This document shows, piece after piece, positions 1-11,937 of a stretch of 64,000 bases of DNA. Position numbers and translations under genes: made by a program. Source of the DNA: Euborellia annulipes (Eukaryota > Arthropoda > Insecta > Dermaptera > Anisolabididae); contig JAKCPI010025583.1 of NCBI GenBank assembly GCA_023213315.1, positions 62,001 through 126,000 on the forward strand, written 5' to 3'. The first letter of the stretch is position 1, and every line of letters starts with the position of its first letter. The notes under the pieces were generated by a model. It saw only the letters and a list, made by a program, of their open reading frames with translations, had not been told where the DNA came from and searched no databases.

Positions 1-344
1 ATGTGGCACGCATCTTTCCATCTTTTAGATTTTTCCCATTGCCCGTAATCGGTTGCTGATCATATCTTTGAACACATTTAATACTCTTGCCAATTGTTTT
101 TGAGTTTGGTTTGGACCTTCATCTAGTAACGCCTGCAGTTACGCATCTTCAAACTTTTTTGATCTATCAGAACGTTCTTTGTCTTGCACATCAAAATCTC
201 CCTTTTTGAATTGTCGAAACCAAGCCACAAGTTTTTAGGGTTGGTAGCATGATAATCGTAAGTTTCTCCCAACAAACGATGACTTTCAGCAGCTTTTTTT
301 CTTTTTGGAATAGGCCTACCAATAAAGAATTGGTTAATCTCCAT
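1..344 (-). pseudogene. mariner transposase, N-terminal part, cut by the window edge
   Basis: Read on the minus strand, the open frame from 344 holds a KKAAESHRLLGETY segment, the helix-turn-helix start of mariner transposases. After a frame change come words matching the rest of that domain: GDFDVQDKE, then DEGPNQTQKQLA, then an RWVPH-like end near position 1. The catalytic DDD domain would lie beyond the left edge. The frame is broken more than once, including a stop inside the region near 140, so this is a decayed copy. It lies directly next to a transposase C-terminal relic on the same strand, so the two may be pieces of separate insertions. Confidence 0.75.
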
Positions 345-363
345 GAGCGGAAATTTCTCTTTG

Positions 364-640
364 TTAATTATTACCTCGTTGCGATGTTAACTTGTCCGAT
401 AATACTTTTTTTAAATACATTTCACATATCATAATGTGGCGCAGACGAATAGCAAAATTTTGCATGACCCGCTGAAGTGTCGGAACATCGATGCTGTCGA
501 TGACCTCATAAATGGCAGAGGTTTCAGTTCGCAATGGTTTTGAGATTATTTTTGTACACATTCTCTTTAATTTAGCCCAAAAAAAGTGAGCCAAATATAT
601 TCAGATCCGGAACTTCGTCACGCAAACCGTTCAGAAATTA
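364..640 (-). pseudogene. mariner-like transposase, C-terminal remnant
   Basis: The minus-strand frame has VPTLQRVMQNFAIRLRHI, the usual last helices of mariner-type transposases, preceded by a damaged PDLN...LFLG segment where the third catalytic Asp normally lies. The first two catalytic residues are absent. The frame runs to a stop at 364. It lies upstream, on the minus strand, of the N-terminal mariner fragment at 1-344, in an order that cannot form one gene, so two insertions are likely. Confidence 0.65.
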
Positions 641-686
641 TGACGATTTTATTTCATATAGTTCATTCAAACGATTTTATTTCATA

Positions 687-853
687 TAACCAAAATTCGT
701 ATATCTGCAGTGACTGTTTACATGTTGAAAAATAAAGTTGGCGCACTCGGTAGTTTCTGAATAATTTACGTTTTTATTTCATCTAGTTCAATAATTGTAC
801 CCTGTATAACTGAAACTCACAAAGTGATAAATAAAAGCCATCAGAAAATTCTA
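687..853. repeat. direct repeat copy 1 (~165 bp)
   Basis: Near-identical to 1492-1663. Both copies start at AACCAAAATTCGTATATC and end at CAGAAAATTCTA. The second carries a 4-base AATA expansion. The copy adjoins the transposase C-terminal relic, so it may be transposon flank or end sequence. No coding content. Confidence 0.85.
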
Positions 854-1491
854 ATCCATATATATATATATATATGTATGTTTAAAAATCTATGATTTTT
901 TTAATGTATCTTTTAGTCATTTCATAAAGGGCATAAAAAATTTTTCAAATCAAAACATAGATAGAGAAATTATATAAAAAAAAATTTTAAACGAATATTG
1001 ACCGTTCTCTTTAAAAAAAAAAGAGGATCTGAGTCCTTTAAAAATTATTAAATTATACCAATTGAAATGATGAATGGAAGGTTTATTTAAATATTGGATT
1101 TTTTCACTCAACCAGGACGAAAAAATAATTTATTTTACTTTGTTTTACTCGGTTTTGATTATATGTCATATTTTTCTTCAGGACATATATCGAATTTTTA
1201 TTGAATAAAATTACTCTCTGTTAATATTCGTTTATAATCATTTCAGTTAAAAAAAAAAAAAAAAAAAAAACTAAATGGATTTTTAACATTTCATTTCAAT
1301 TTCACTTGAACGGTGATTTTTATTTATTTATGCACGGAGACACCTAGACAGCGGAAAGAGAACACTAACTTTTATTAAACGTGAAATTCTAGTATGTACA
1401 CTAGGGTGGCCCTTAGCTATAGGGTATTTTCCTACATCGCCTTATGGGTGCCACATCATAGCCAATGATGACGGGTATATTGTACACGTAA
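854..1491. other. AT-rich spacer between the two direct repeats
   Basis: Contains a short TA microsatellite (about 858-877), an A-run near 1252-1270, and the segment 1400-1490 with somewhat more GC. No gene or named element recognised. It may be the inside of an element bounded by the repeats. Confidence 0.5.
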
Positions 1492-1663
1492 TAACCAAAA
1501 TTCGTATATCTGCAGTGACTGTTTACATGTTGAAAAATAAAGTTGGCGCACTCGGTAGTTTCTGAATAATTTACGTTTTTATTTCATCTAGTTCAATAAT
1601 TGTACCCTGTATAACTGAAACTCACAAATAAAGTGATAAATAAAAGCCATCAGAAAATTCTAC
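1492..1663. repeat. direct repeat copy 2 (~170 bp)
   Basis: Same sequence as 687-853 in the same orientation. The near-identity implies a recent duplication or two insertions of one element. Confidence 0.85.
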
Positions 1664-2701
1664 TACTAATTATTATTGAAATTTTTATCTGACAAATTAA
1701 TAATTTAAATTGTATAATTCACAAATATCCACGACAGTATTTAGAAATCTGTATACTAGTATTTCTCATTTGTCATTAGGGTTTGATAACTCAGCGAGTT
1801 TGATACATTTAATTAGTCAAAGCTCGCTTTAATGTTGGATGAACCCGCCTCTCTCCATTGTCTTACCTCACTTCGTCTCTTGTCCGATAACTCCCCTGTA
1901 TATATATATATTTTTTAATTGTTACCTTTTATATTTGGCTTTCATCTCAAAAGTTGAGCAAGCTCTCCCCACTTTTCACCCACCCTCTCAGAATCAAGAT
2001 CAATGTCCTGCATATCCTAACTTTATCCTTTTTAGAAAACAGCCTCGAGGATCATAATTTATTCAGAGTGTAATAACATGCGGTTCCCGACTACAAACTT
2101 TTCTTGATTTTTATTTTCACTAGTTCCCTATATATAATATATATTTATTTATTTATTTTTTTTTTAAATAAAATTTATTTAAATAAATAATTCATCATCA
2201 CTTTGTCTAAATGTTCTCTCTATTTATTCATCAATAGTAGTGGCGGATCTTCTTTCTATTGCCAGTTTAATTTTATTTTAGAGCAAGTAAGAGAGTGGCT
2301 TCTAAGTTTGCCATGAGTGTTCTTTTTTTTTTTTTTTACTTAAAATTTATTGGAAATTTTCTTAATAAAAATATTTTTGTATAATTAATTTAAAAATTTT
2401 GATAATTAACTTTATTTAAACTAGAAAATGCAAAAAAATATTTTTATTAGGCAATTTTAAAAATAAAATAACATAACAGAACTGATAGTCCAAAATAAGT
2501 TTTCAGATTGGCTAGAGCAGGCTAGAGTGCCTTCAATGTTTAACATTGGAACAAATATGGATGCCAAAGTAGTTTGTCATCACTCTCATTGCAGGCACGA
2601 TCTTAACGCCATCTCTGAGTAAAAATAAGCAAACAGCTTTAACTCCTATTTCCCCTTATACTTCTATTTTGTTTTGCCTGAGATCCTGTCTCGACCATAT
2701 C
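1664..2701. other. AT-rich non-coding stretch
   Basis: Homopolymer runs, short TA tracts and no convincing coding frame or repeat. Nothing assigned. Confidence 0.5.
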
Positions 2702-2709
2702 TCCTAAGA

Positions 2710-2987
2710 CAGAGATGGGAAACCTATGACCCGTGGGTCAGACACTCACTTATGCAACCTTTTTAACTGACCCACGATTGCTACTCGCAGAAACTCACCT
2801 AAAAAAATTGAACGTGAAGGAGGAAAGAGGTGCACTAAAAGTTTTTAAATCCTCAAACTACGCCCATTTTTACGCGTTAAGTCAATTGCCTCTCTGGTGC
2901 AAATGGGGACTAGTTACCCCACGAGCTAGTACTAAAAAAAATATGAACAAAATTTGACCCACGTCTAAAAAAGGTTCCCCATTCCTG
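2710..2987. mobile_element. short non-autonomous hAT-type element
   Basis: Begins CAGAGATGGGAAACCT and ends with the complement of CAGGAATGGGGAACCT, so the termini are inverted and similar. Flanks are TCCTAAGA (2702-2709) and TCCCAGGA (2988-2995), 6 of 8 matching, as expected for a decayed 8-bp hAT target duplication. Length 278 bp with no transposase. Confidence 0.75.
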
Positions 2988-2995
2988 TCCCAGGA

Positions 2996-4741
2996 TAATG
3001 TTCAACTTAAAGCATTTAGATAAAAACGTTTTTTTTTTTTATTCCTTCTTGATAATGTGATGCGCTTTTTTCTTCTTTTACACTCTTATCCTAACCTCTT
3101 AAATTTTACAAGAATCAAAACATGATATATATTTTTTCAATTTTTTTTTCTTATAGTTTCTCTTTAGAAAATATCACTTCCCCTTTTCCTCCCCTTAATC
3201 ATCGAACCTATGAATGACGTTCGTCATTTTTGACGCCGCCTGACTCATGCCTCTTATCTCTACGTTTGTGAAATCAATATATTCTTGGAACGTAACTGCA
3301 ATATGACGCACAGAATTAAATTTTGAATAAATAATTATTAAAAAAAAAAAATAGTTTACTATTTGATTATTTTCTTTTTATTCAACAATTTACATTTAAT
3401 TTTTTACTATATAAACATTTTATTTTATTAATTTATAATTGACCTAGTAAATTTGTTTTCAATAGAATATCATTATCGTCTATGGATTATTAAAGATTTG
3501 TAAATGCGATGATGTTTGCCTAAAAAGAAGTGAATGATTTACAAGAGACTATTAATTAGTTTGTGGTAGTTGAAACTTGGGGGAAGTAAACTTGGAGCTT
3601 TTCTAAATTAATTTATGTTTACACAGTAAAGCTATCAAAGAACAATCGAGTACACTTAGTATTATGGGGCTTACACGGAATTTCAGGGTAAAAGATAGCT
3701 TTTGCAATGGGAGAAATTTGTTAATATAGACTCGAAACGTTTCTCTGGTATTTGGTTTGTTCATTTTGTCAGATCGGACATAATTAAATTTCCAAAGAAA
3801 TACAATGAAAAAGAAAGATCTCTAAATATTTTTTTTTGTTAACATACGAGGGTGGCGTTTGTTTGATAAGGCAGTGTCTTTGAAATTAAATTTTTTTTTT
3901 TTTTAACCAATGATTTATAACAATTCAGATCGTCTCAGGGACTGACTTTTTAGGGTTAAAAAGACAAATGTTTTCATTACATTTTTTTTTAAATTTCATA
4001 TTAATCATGTGTGCCCAAAAATTCATCCAGTCTCGGAAACCTTCCAGAACATATATATAGAATATATTATACATATATATTCAATTTCTTAATAGATTCT
4101 CAGGTTGGCGGTTTACAAAAATTTACATGTGCACAAAGACTCTGTCTAACAAGTTTGTGCCTCAATTAAATATATAGTCTAGTATTATATCGTAAGATCT
4201 CTGAAATTAACTCTCGTTGTTTGTATCATTGAGAACAAACACAAATTCTCTTCGAATAATAAATATAAATATTACTAACTTTAGTTATTGAATATATCGG
4301 TATTAATAAAATCATATATGAAAAGGGAGATTGGCTTACCTAACATATATGAAATGGATATTTTATTTCCTCCGAAATATTTACCTCTTCTTTTATAAGT
4401 GACATTTTCACAATTTGCGATTTATACTGACAAAACAAACGTAAGAAGAATTAAAAAAATGGATATTACAATTTTATCAATCAATTCAACGTGAAAGTAG
4501 CAACTTTTAAAGCGTGACGGGGACCACGGGGATAAGTCAACGGACAAATTTGAAGAAATATAGTTTCAATGTTCAGAATGACTAATAGCCAATTCAGAAC
4601 ACGTGACCTTTTTTTGGCGCGCATTTCTACTGGGAGGGCATACAAATTTGACATTTCCCATTGAAATACAGAAATCAGTGTTTTTTTTTTAAATCTTAAT
4701 CTAATAGGTCATTTTGATAACTTACCTACCCCAACATAAAA
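2996..4741. other. AT-rich non-coding stretch
   Basis: Low-complexity A/T sequence with TA-rich stretches near 4050-4080. No coding signal, repeat copy or RNA gene recognised. Confidence 0.5.
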
Positions 4742-5285
4742 ATAGAAGCTGAAACACAAACCCAGTTCCACATTGCAAAAATCACTGTGGAGAGCACAAA
4801 ATTTAACCACCTTTTATCAGCATTAGATAACAATACGTTAAAGACAATTGCGGATGTGTTGCGTTGCAAAGAGCTCGCACCCAGCTGTCAAATATTAAAA
4901 AAGGCCATCATCAAACGGTGCGCGGATTCGGACGAGCAACGGATTAGAAAATTATTATCCGGACTAGAGTTAGGTGAAAGGAAACCTTCACAACTCCTCC
5001 GGAAGATGAAATCCTTAACCGGGCCGGGCCGCAAACTACCGAGGATATCATTTGCCAATTGTGTCTTCAAAAGTTACCAGTACCAACGCAGGCCATACAA
5101 CAAGCCACGGCTGGGCAAGAGTTAGAGAAGCAACGTGAAATCGCCGTCAAGATTTCAGATGTCGGTCAACCTAATAATGCATGTTAATGTGTCAGGGCTA
5201 CCGGCCGCAACAACCGGATTAGCTGTTTAAAGCTGAGATCGCGAGCTTACGTCAGGAGATCAGTTTTGTAGTGGCAAAATTTTCA
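4742..5285 (+). pseudogene. Ty3/gypsy-type retrotransposon Gag fragment
   Basis: The frame starting upstream of the Met at 4787 reads QFHIAKITVESTKFNHLL and then a helical capsid-like domain with CADSDEQRIRKLLSGLELG and KPSQLLRKMKSL. These words are typical of Gag in gypsy-type elements of invertebrates. Near 5030 the reading continues in another frame with an IICQLCLQKLPVPTQAI-like segment, and stops then appear near 5185 and 5220. So the copy carries frameshifts and no zinc knuckle or pol follows. A second, unrelated gag piece lies at 10112-10586. Confidence 0.7.
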
Positions 5286-5989
5286 GTGTGGGAACGCTAA
5301 ATACATGACTTACCAATGGTGGGGGTGCTTCCGGGAGCCCTCCTCCGGAAAATTTTAGGAAAATTAATAGTGAAATTGTGCAATTCTCTCATATCTTAAA
5401 TCATTACCTTAATTTAAAAAAGAATCCCGTGGTACTTCCCTGATAAATTATTTTATATTAAGATTATTTCGTGTGATCTTGAGTTACCTTCATAATGGCC
5501 ATCAGATCAATTTTCCCGATAAATCACAAATTCGTGAGACTATTCTATTTAATTTGATACTACATTGAATCACTTATTTTATAATGTATTTTTCATCGAA
5601 AGATAGTTTCTATGCTTTATTTGTGTCAAACAAAATTCAACAGAATGTTTCATTGCCTTTAAGTCAAAACATTGCTCACCAATTTTTCTCCAGCTCTCGC
5701 TCCCGATTCACTCATCCACTCATCTTCTACTCTCAGGTGCGGTAATTTCCTAGCAGTGTCTCCCATGAAAAAGAGTACGATGAGGACTTATTACTTCCCC
5801 CATCAACCTCCGAACAAACTTTTAAAAGATGGTGGCAGCCTTGATCACTATTAGTTTTGTAACCGTACCGCCGAGGCACAGAATGACCCGCGTACAAGAA
5901 AGTCCTCTGGGAGGCGCTATTAAGTCAAATGATCTAATCCTGGATGCCATCCCCGCCATGTTTTCACTTAAATAACCGGGGCATTGCCA
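5286..5989. other. non-coding stretch, partly GC-richer
   Basis: Holds a pocket at 5320-5350 rich in G and C that resembles ends of small hAT elements, but no paired terminus was found. The part from 5690 to 5960 is less AT-rich than its surroundings. No gene assigned. Confidence 0.4.
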
Positions 5990-8098
5990 TTCAGGACATT
6001 TTTTAAATGAATAACCTTAGGAAATGGCTTTAAAAGAAATAATATCTTCTTCTCCTCCTTCTCCCTTTCGGGGTCTGCTGTTTGGGCCCTTTTGCATCGG
6101 TCCTGAACATCCTCGGGTGCTAGCTGGTGAAGCTTCATATCGTTGTTCAGGATTTGCAGCCATCTTGTTTTTGGACGCCCTCTCGCTCTTACACCCCCCA
6201 GACTTAGGAAGGTTGCCGTCTTCGACACCGATGACTCGGACGAGCGCATCATGTGGCCATACCACCTTAGCCTCCCCTCTCATCTTTTCCTGTATTGGAG
6301 CCACGCCGAACTTCCGCCGAATATTCTCGTTCCTTATTTTGTCGAGCCTTGTCACTCCCAGCGACCATCTCAACATTTTCATATCCATGACATGCAAGGC
6401 TTGTTCCTACTTTCTTGTTGTGGGCCAGCACTCGGTACCATACAGTGCTACTTGCCTGACGACTGTTTGGTAGATCTTGCCTTTAAGGTGTAATGGCATT
6501 TTCTTGTTTCCAACGTTGTAATTGGTGTTGGAGGTCTGATCTTGATGCGCTGGGTAACATAACATCATCAGCATATAGGATGGTCCATGGGTGCTCCAAC
6601 TGCAACCTTCTTGTCACTGTATCCATGCATGTGATGAATAGAAGGGGTGACAATGCAGATCCCTGGTGTACGCCGACGCGGATCGGGGATGGGTCCGAAC
6701 AGCCAGCTGGGCGTGTATTTAAGTATTATTTATTATTTAGATTTCTTTTTCTTCAGGGACCTTTTTTTCTTGGGGCTATCTGATAGAAGGTGAAGCTTTG
6801 CCTCAATCTGATCCCTTTGAGATTCAAGAAGACTATTCTGCCTTCTCAGGTCATCATATAAAGTTTTTAAGTGAAATATCACCTAGAAAAACATGGCGTC
6901 AATGTGATGTGAGTTGAAATCCAGGCACGCCGCAGTACATGAGCCGGATGCACCGAACATAGTCTTCTGGCACATGGTGGTCCCTGAGTGACATCCATAT
7001 TAGGCCGTGAGGTATCCTATCGAAAGCCTTCTCCAGATCCAAGAATGCCATGTGTAGGGGTGTTTGCTTTTCTAGATGTTTTTCGACTAGCATTCGAGCG
7101 GCGTGGATGGCATCCACTGTACCGGTGCTTTTAACAAAGCCACATTGGTTCGGCGTGACGTTAATTATTTCACGGAGCCGTGAGTCCAATACTCGTTCAA
7201 ATATCTTGAACGTATGACAGAGGAGGCGGATAGGCCTATAGTTAGAGCATTCGCTTACATCTCCCTTGTTCTTCCAGATGGGGATCGTGGAGCTGGTCCG
7301 CCACACCGCCGGAATTTCGTTTTTCTTTAGGATGTTATTAAAGAGATGTGTTAGCCACTTCGCGCCCTCGTGTCCAAGAATTTTCCGGACCTCAGATGAT
7401 ATGTCGTCTGGGCCAGTTGCTTTGTTGTTCTTCATTTTGTTTATGGCGGCCGTGACTTCTTCTGTGGTGATAGCTTGAATTGGGCCTAGGATGGGGTCTA
7501 TCTCGGGCAGCTGAGGATGGGAGAATTCTTCAGTGGAGACAAGTACGAAATGCTCCTTTCATCTTTGAAGGATGTCTCTGGGTTGATACAGAAGTCTGCC
7601 GTTGCTGTCTTTAATTTGCATCGTGCCCTAGATCTTTCGTGGACTGATGCCTTGCTTTGGCTAGTTGGTAAGTCTTATTCACGCCCTCAGGCCGGTCTAG
7701 TTCGTTGTACAGGTCCTGGTAATAGTGAGATTTGGCAGCAGCGACACTCTTCTTTGCGCCGAGTTTTAGTTGTCGGTATCGGTCACGATCTTCGGATGTT
7801 TTAGTTTTCATCCACTTTTTATAGGCATCCTTCTTCGCTTTTACTGCTTTTTGCACCCCAAGGTCCCACCACCACGTTTGTTTATCGATGTAGCGGCGGC
7901 CCGGCTTTGTAACCCCCAATATCTCCGAAGCTAGAGGTTTAATTTGGTTGGACAGGTTGGCCCAGGTGTCGGCTATTGAGCTGGCTATGGGGGTGTTTAC
8001 TATTCGTTGATTTAGCAGTTCCTTGTGTTTCTTTTCTAGGGCGGATGTTTTCCACCATTTAATGCGTTCTGTGCTGGTGAGAGGTTTGGAAGTTTTGC
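5990..8098 (-). pseudogene. RTE-like LINE, 5'-truncated and internally deleted
   Basis: Minus-strand fragments, 5' to 3': 8098-7611 holds the linker before the reverse transcriptase (WWWDLGVQKAVKAKKDAYKK). 7435-6899 holds RT motifs: NNKATGPDDIS, ECSNYRPIRLLCHTFKIFER, NQCGFVKSTGT and HMAFLDLEKAFDRIPH with the first catalytic Asp. 6720-6500 holds GVHQGSALSPLLF and YADD at 6564-6575. 6480-6000 holds the C-terminal region (MKMLRWSLGVTRLDKIRNE, RARGRPKTRW). The endonuclease is missing. About 70-100 residues after YADD are deleted, and frames shift several times. A ~230-bp foreign piece sits between two RT blocks. It is a dead, 5'-truncated insertion. Confidence 0.85.
6733..6882 (-). other. possible host terminal exon inside the LINE
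   Basis: This lies in the foreign insert that interrupts the RTE-like LINE. On the minus strand a TTTTTCTAG acceptor at 6883 precedes exactly 49 open codons and a TAA at 6733. The peptide has a charged, helix-forming centre (YDDLRRQNSLLESQRDQIEA) and a lysine-rich tail (SPKKKRSLKKKKSK), which looks like a nuclear localisation signal. It has no LINE similarity that I recognise. It could be a retroposed cDNA end, a true exon whose gene was invaded, or chance. No family assigned. Confidence 0.35.
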
Positions 8099-9235
8099 AA
8101 TAGAAATAAAGAAATAAATAATATATGAGGAAAAATTCAAAATCTATTTTTTTTCATTTGTCAATGTTTTATTTAAAGTCAAATTCAAGTTGAAAACAGG
8201 TTGAAAATATTTATGAAGTTAATAAAAAAAATGATTTTTTAATATCATTTTCTTTTTTCTTTCCTTTTAATATCTTGTTATATCATGCAATTTCCCCAAA
8301 CCAAGTCTCTCGTAAGTGGGCGAAATATGATCATCTCGCCTCAGATCTACGATATACCTTGGGCATCTTCTGAGATTTTCTCACATTTGTGTCCGAGTAC
8401 ACTATATCACATTAATTAAATATAGGATAGATTTTTTTTTATATTAGTTGATGGGGAGATATCCAACCCTCTCAGAACATATAATGCCGCAAACACTCTT
8501 TTACACAAACTGTCATTATTAGGTGCATATGGAGAGGAAGGAGTTCCTGAGTTTGTTTACTCGCTTGCTTCCCAGTCTGTTTTTCTGCCTTACGTCCTTA
8601 AAGAAAATAAAATTTATCCAATTTATGCAATCTTCAAAAGTGCCAACTCACGTTAATCACTGCTGAAATGTACATAAAGTGTTAAATTTAATTTTAATTT
8701 TAATAAAACATTAATTTAATTTTAATTTTAGCAAACCATTAAAACAAACCTATAGCCTAGAGTAATTGTTTTGTTGAATTAGAATTTATCAAATTTCACC
8801 AATATATATAAAAAATATTTCGTCTATAAAACGATTGATAATAAAAACATATTTGAAAAAAAATTTAATTAAATACCATTTCAAATGTTAGACGGAAAAT
8901 GAAGTACAAGATCTTAGATTTTCTGAAGTAAAATAAATAAATAATAAATAAGGTCCACTCTAGGAAGATTTCGTTTTCTCTTTATAGAAAGATACACAAT
9001 TATTTTATAATTATTTCTAGTTTGATTATTTCTTTACTGTCTTAAAGCCACCATCAGTTGTATTCAATTCCCTGATGTTAAACTATATTCATTAATTAAA
9101 TTTATGGTAGACAATTCAATTATTAATAAAAATTCATTTTTAAACAATTGTTTGGGCACTAAGGAAAAATAAAATAAAAAAAACTAAAAAGGCTAAAAAA
9201 CACGTTGTAGTAATTCATGGTGGAATCCATCTTGA
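8099..9235. other. AT-rich non-coding stretch
   Basis: No coding frame. 8680-8760 has a short local duplication of TTAATTTTAATTTTA-type sequence. Confidence 0.5.
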
Positions 9236-9253
9236 AATTTTCCCCCCTTTCTT
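9236..9253 (-). other. candidate polypurine tract and LTR edge
   Basis: Immediately after the integrase stop, the minus strand reads AGAAAGGGGGGAAAATTTC, the form of a retroviral-type polypurine tract that primes plus-strand synthesis. LTR sequence should follow towards lower coordinates. No matching LTR partner was found in the window. Confidence 0.5.
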
Positions 9254-10110
9254 CTAAGTTCTTGGTGTAAATTTTTTGAGGTCCTTTATATGAACTCTTT
9301 CTATAATTTTCCCATCTTCTCCTTTCAATTTGACCACTTCGTCACTCAAGCATTCTTCAACCCTAAAGGGTCCTTGCCACATTTTGGCAAACCCACCACA
9401 TATATTTTGTGCCGCGTTTGACAATACATGGTTTTTTGTCAGTACAAGTTCACCCTTCTCAAACTTCCCCGTTTCTTTATTTCTTGCGAATACTTTGCTT
9501 TGATATTTTTTCCAATTTTCTTGATACTTTTCTTTTCTTTCTTCCATGTCTTTTTCTTGGTCATGTTTCCACTCTATTCTCGATGCCTCATTTCTTTTAT
9601 TTACATATTCCACTTCCCAATCCCCGGGCCTTTTCATATTTCTTCCTAAAAATAATTCAGCCGGTGAGAATCCGGTTGTATTATTTTGTCTACCTCTTAA
9701 GTTATTCATAATTTGTGGAATATGCAAACTCCATTTTTTGTGCTCTCTATCTAAATTCAACCTCAATTGTTTTTTTATTTCTTGATTTATTCTTTCCACT
9801 GGATTCGCTCTTGGATGGTACGTCGGGGTGTACCAACTTTCACACTGCCATTTCTCGCACGCGTCCCTCCATTGCTGCGATGTAAAAACGGATCCGTTAT
9901 CTGTGAGGACCACTCGTGGGTATCCATACCGTGAAAATATTTCGTTTTCTAAACTATTGCAAATCGTTTTGTCGTAGCCGTTGCAAGTGGGATTGCTTCC
10001 GGCCATTTTGTGTAAGTGTCCGTCAGCACTAAAATAAATCTTTTCCCGAAGGACATTGGGTATGGATCCATTAGGTCGATACTCACTGTTTCCCATGCTT
10101 GCGTGGGATA
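9254..10110 (-). pseudogene. Ty3/gypsy integrase, C-terminal end of Pol
   Basis: The minus-strand frame ending at 9254 carries the integrase core. The second catalytic Asp is in VVLTDNGSVF and the Glu is in NPVERINQE, 34 residues apart. A C-terminal DNA-binding tail follows with GPFRVEECLSDEVVKL. The first catalytic Asp (VSIDLMDPYP) and the DTYTKWPEAIPL segment read in another frame at about 10075-9985, so one frameshift separates them. Protease, RT and RNase H are missing upstream, where plus-strand gag begins instead. This is a rearranged relic of a gypsy-type element. Confidence 0.85.
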
Positions 10111-10111
10111 T

Positions 10112-10586
10112 CTTGGTATAACTTGGTCGTTGGCGACGGAGAAGGAAGATTCGATTCAATTGAACCATCTTTTATATACAATGGGTGACGAAGCGGATGA
10201 ATTATTAATTACCTAAATGAGGATCTTAATTTAAATTATAAGAAGGTAATAGATGGATTTCTATCATATTTTGTGTCGAAAAAGAATGTAATATTTGCGA
10301 GAGCCAAGTTTAACCTTCGTGTTCAAAATGAAGGTGAATCCATTGATTCTTTTATTTCGTGATTTGACAAGTATGGCTGAATATTGCCATTTTCAAACCT
10401 TAGGAGATGATCTTATTAGAGATCGTATTGTTGTGGGTGTTAAAGATAGGAATTTGACCTTTCAGCTACAAATGATATCTAATTTAACTCTGGAAAAAGC
10501 TATTGATAAGGGTGCGATCACACCGGGTCCTGACTTGTGTTTACTGACTGGAGTTCTAACCGAATCCGAATTGAGGGCGATCACAC
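10112..10586 (+). pseudogene. Ty3/gypsy Gag fragment
   Basis: The plus strand reads LLYTMGDEADELL, then in a second frame VIDGFLSYF and AKFNLRVQNEGESIDSFI, then in a third frame LGDDLIRDRIVVGVKD and SNLTLEKAI. These are successive segments of the Gag capsid domain of gypsy-type elements. Two frameshifts and a stop near 10215 mark it as dead. It abuts an integrase on the opposite strand, so the original element was rearranged. It is cut at 10586 by the fold-back hAT-like element. Confidence 0.75.
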
Positions 10587-10620
10587 ACTAAAACTAGGGG
10601 TGTTCGATTGTGGGAAAAAA

Positions 10621-10935
10621 CAATCGATTGTCGATTGTCAAAAACAATCGATTGTTTCGATTAATCGATTGTCAGGCAAACAATCGATTGTTCATACAAT
10701 CGATTGTCAGGCACACAATCGATTGTTCATACAATCGATTGTCAGACACACAATCGATTGTTCATACAATCGATTGTCAGACACACAATCGATTGTTCAT
10801 ACAATCGATTGTCAGACACACAATCGATTGTTCATACAATCGATTGTCAGACACACAATCGATTGTTCATACAATCGATTGTCAGACACACAATCGATTG
10901 TTCTTACAATCGATTGTCAGGCAAACAATCGATTA
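10621..10935. repeat. CAATCGATTG palindrome array, left end
   Basis: Sixteen perfect CAATCGATTG palindromes, linked alternately by TTCATA and TCAGACACA-type spacers, with an imperfect one at the end. Repeated palindromes just inside a transposon end are a typical place for transposase-binding subterminal repeats. That role is inferred, not shown. All frames through the array are open, which creates spurious ORFs. Confidence 0.9.
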
Positions 10936-11937
10936 TTTTTTAGCATCGATCATGGGTAAATAATCAGATGTTTTTAAGAAAGCATCGGGGAATTATAGGT
11001 TTACTTGAATTATCAGAGTATTAAAACTTATTTGCATATAATATTTGATTTTCCTTTTCATTAATCTAATTAATATCTCATTAGTTACTCCACTTGATTA
11101 GAATACGATCAGAGTCACTGGTCACATTTGCAATTTGTTAACCAGTGCTTACGGATTTCGGTTAATAAGAAGTCAGATTTATGCCCCGATTAAAATTATT
11201 TTTTTCTCGGGTACCTATATCTGAAACACACTTACTTTGCAATTGGCCAAATGGTTTCCCGACGTCAATTTAATTAAAAAAAAAAAAAAAAATATTAGAA
11301 TATCTTCTTCTATTATGACTCCTTCGGGGTCGGGACGAAAAAAAGATGTGATAAGTAAAAAAATAGACCTGTCCGTCGCACGGTCTGACGCTTATTTAAT
11401 TCATAGGCAAAGGAGTCATGGGCAAAGGACGGAATAAAAGTAGCAGATGAAATGCCGACCTTAGCTCGGGTAATTTGTGGTCGTCATGTACGTATTCAGA
11501 GGCTGTGCATCACAAGATATGAACCCCAGGGAAAATGAGTATGGGGACTAATTATTAAAACTTTTTTTAAATACGTATGTATTTGAGACTCAAGAGAAGA
11601 GAGAGGCGAGAACTCTCTCTCTCTTAGTCACTCGCCCTGCGACGGCCCACGCGCGCAATAAAAGAATTTATTATACATATTAGGCTATACGAGTATACTT
11701 TGTTCTGTTTTTTTCTGCTAAAAAAAAATAAAAAGATACATTTTTACCTATGATATGCAAATTTAACTTTAATTAAATATATTTAGATAAAATCGAATAT
11801 ATGTTCTATATATCATTGGAATCAGAAAAAAAATTCTATCTAATTAATCTACTTAGATTTGAAAAAATTACAAATATTAATTCTATTATCTATTAGGCCA
11901 ATTATAATTAATTTGTATCTGGAATTAAAGGTGGTTT

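Noticed and set aside
6024..6783. Plus-strand frames across 6024-6783 and 7266-7804
   Set aside because: Antisense shadows of the minus-strand LINE.
10537..10963. Three overlapping open frames rich in NRLFIQSIVRHTIDC-type repeats
   Set aside because: They are translations of the CAATCGATTG array, which has no stops in any frame. The same happens on the minus strand at 13301-13679.
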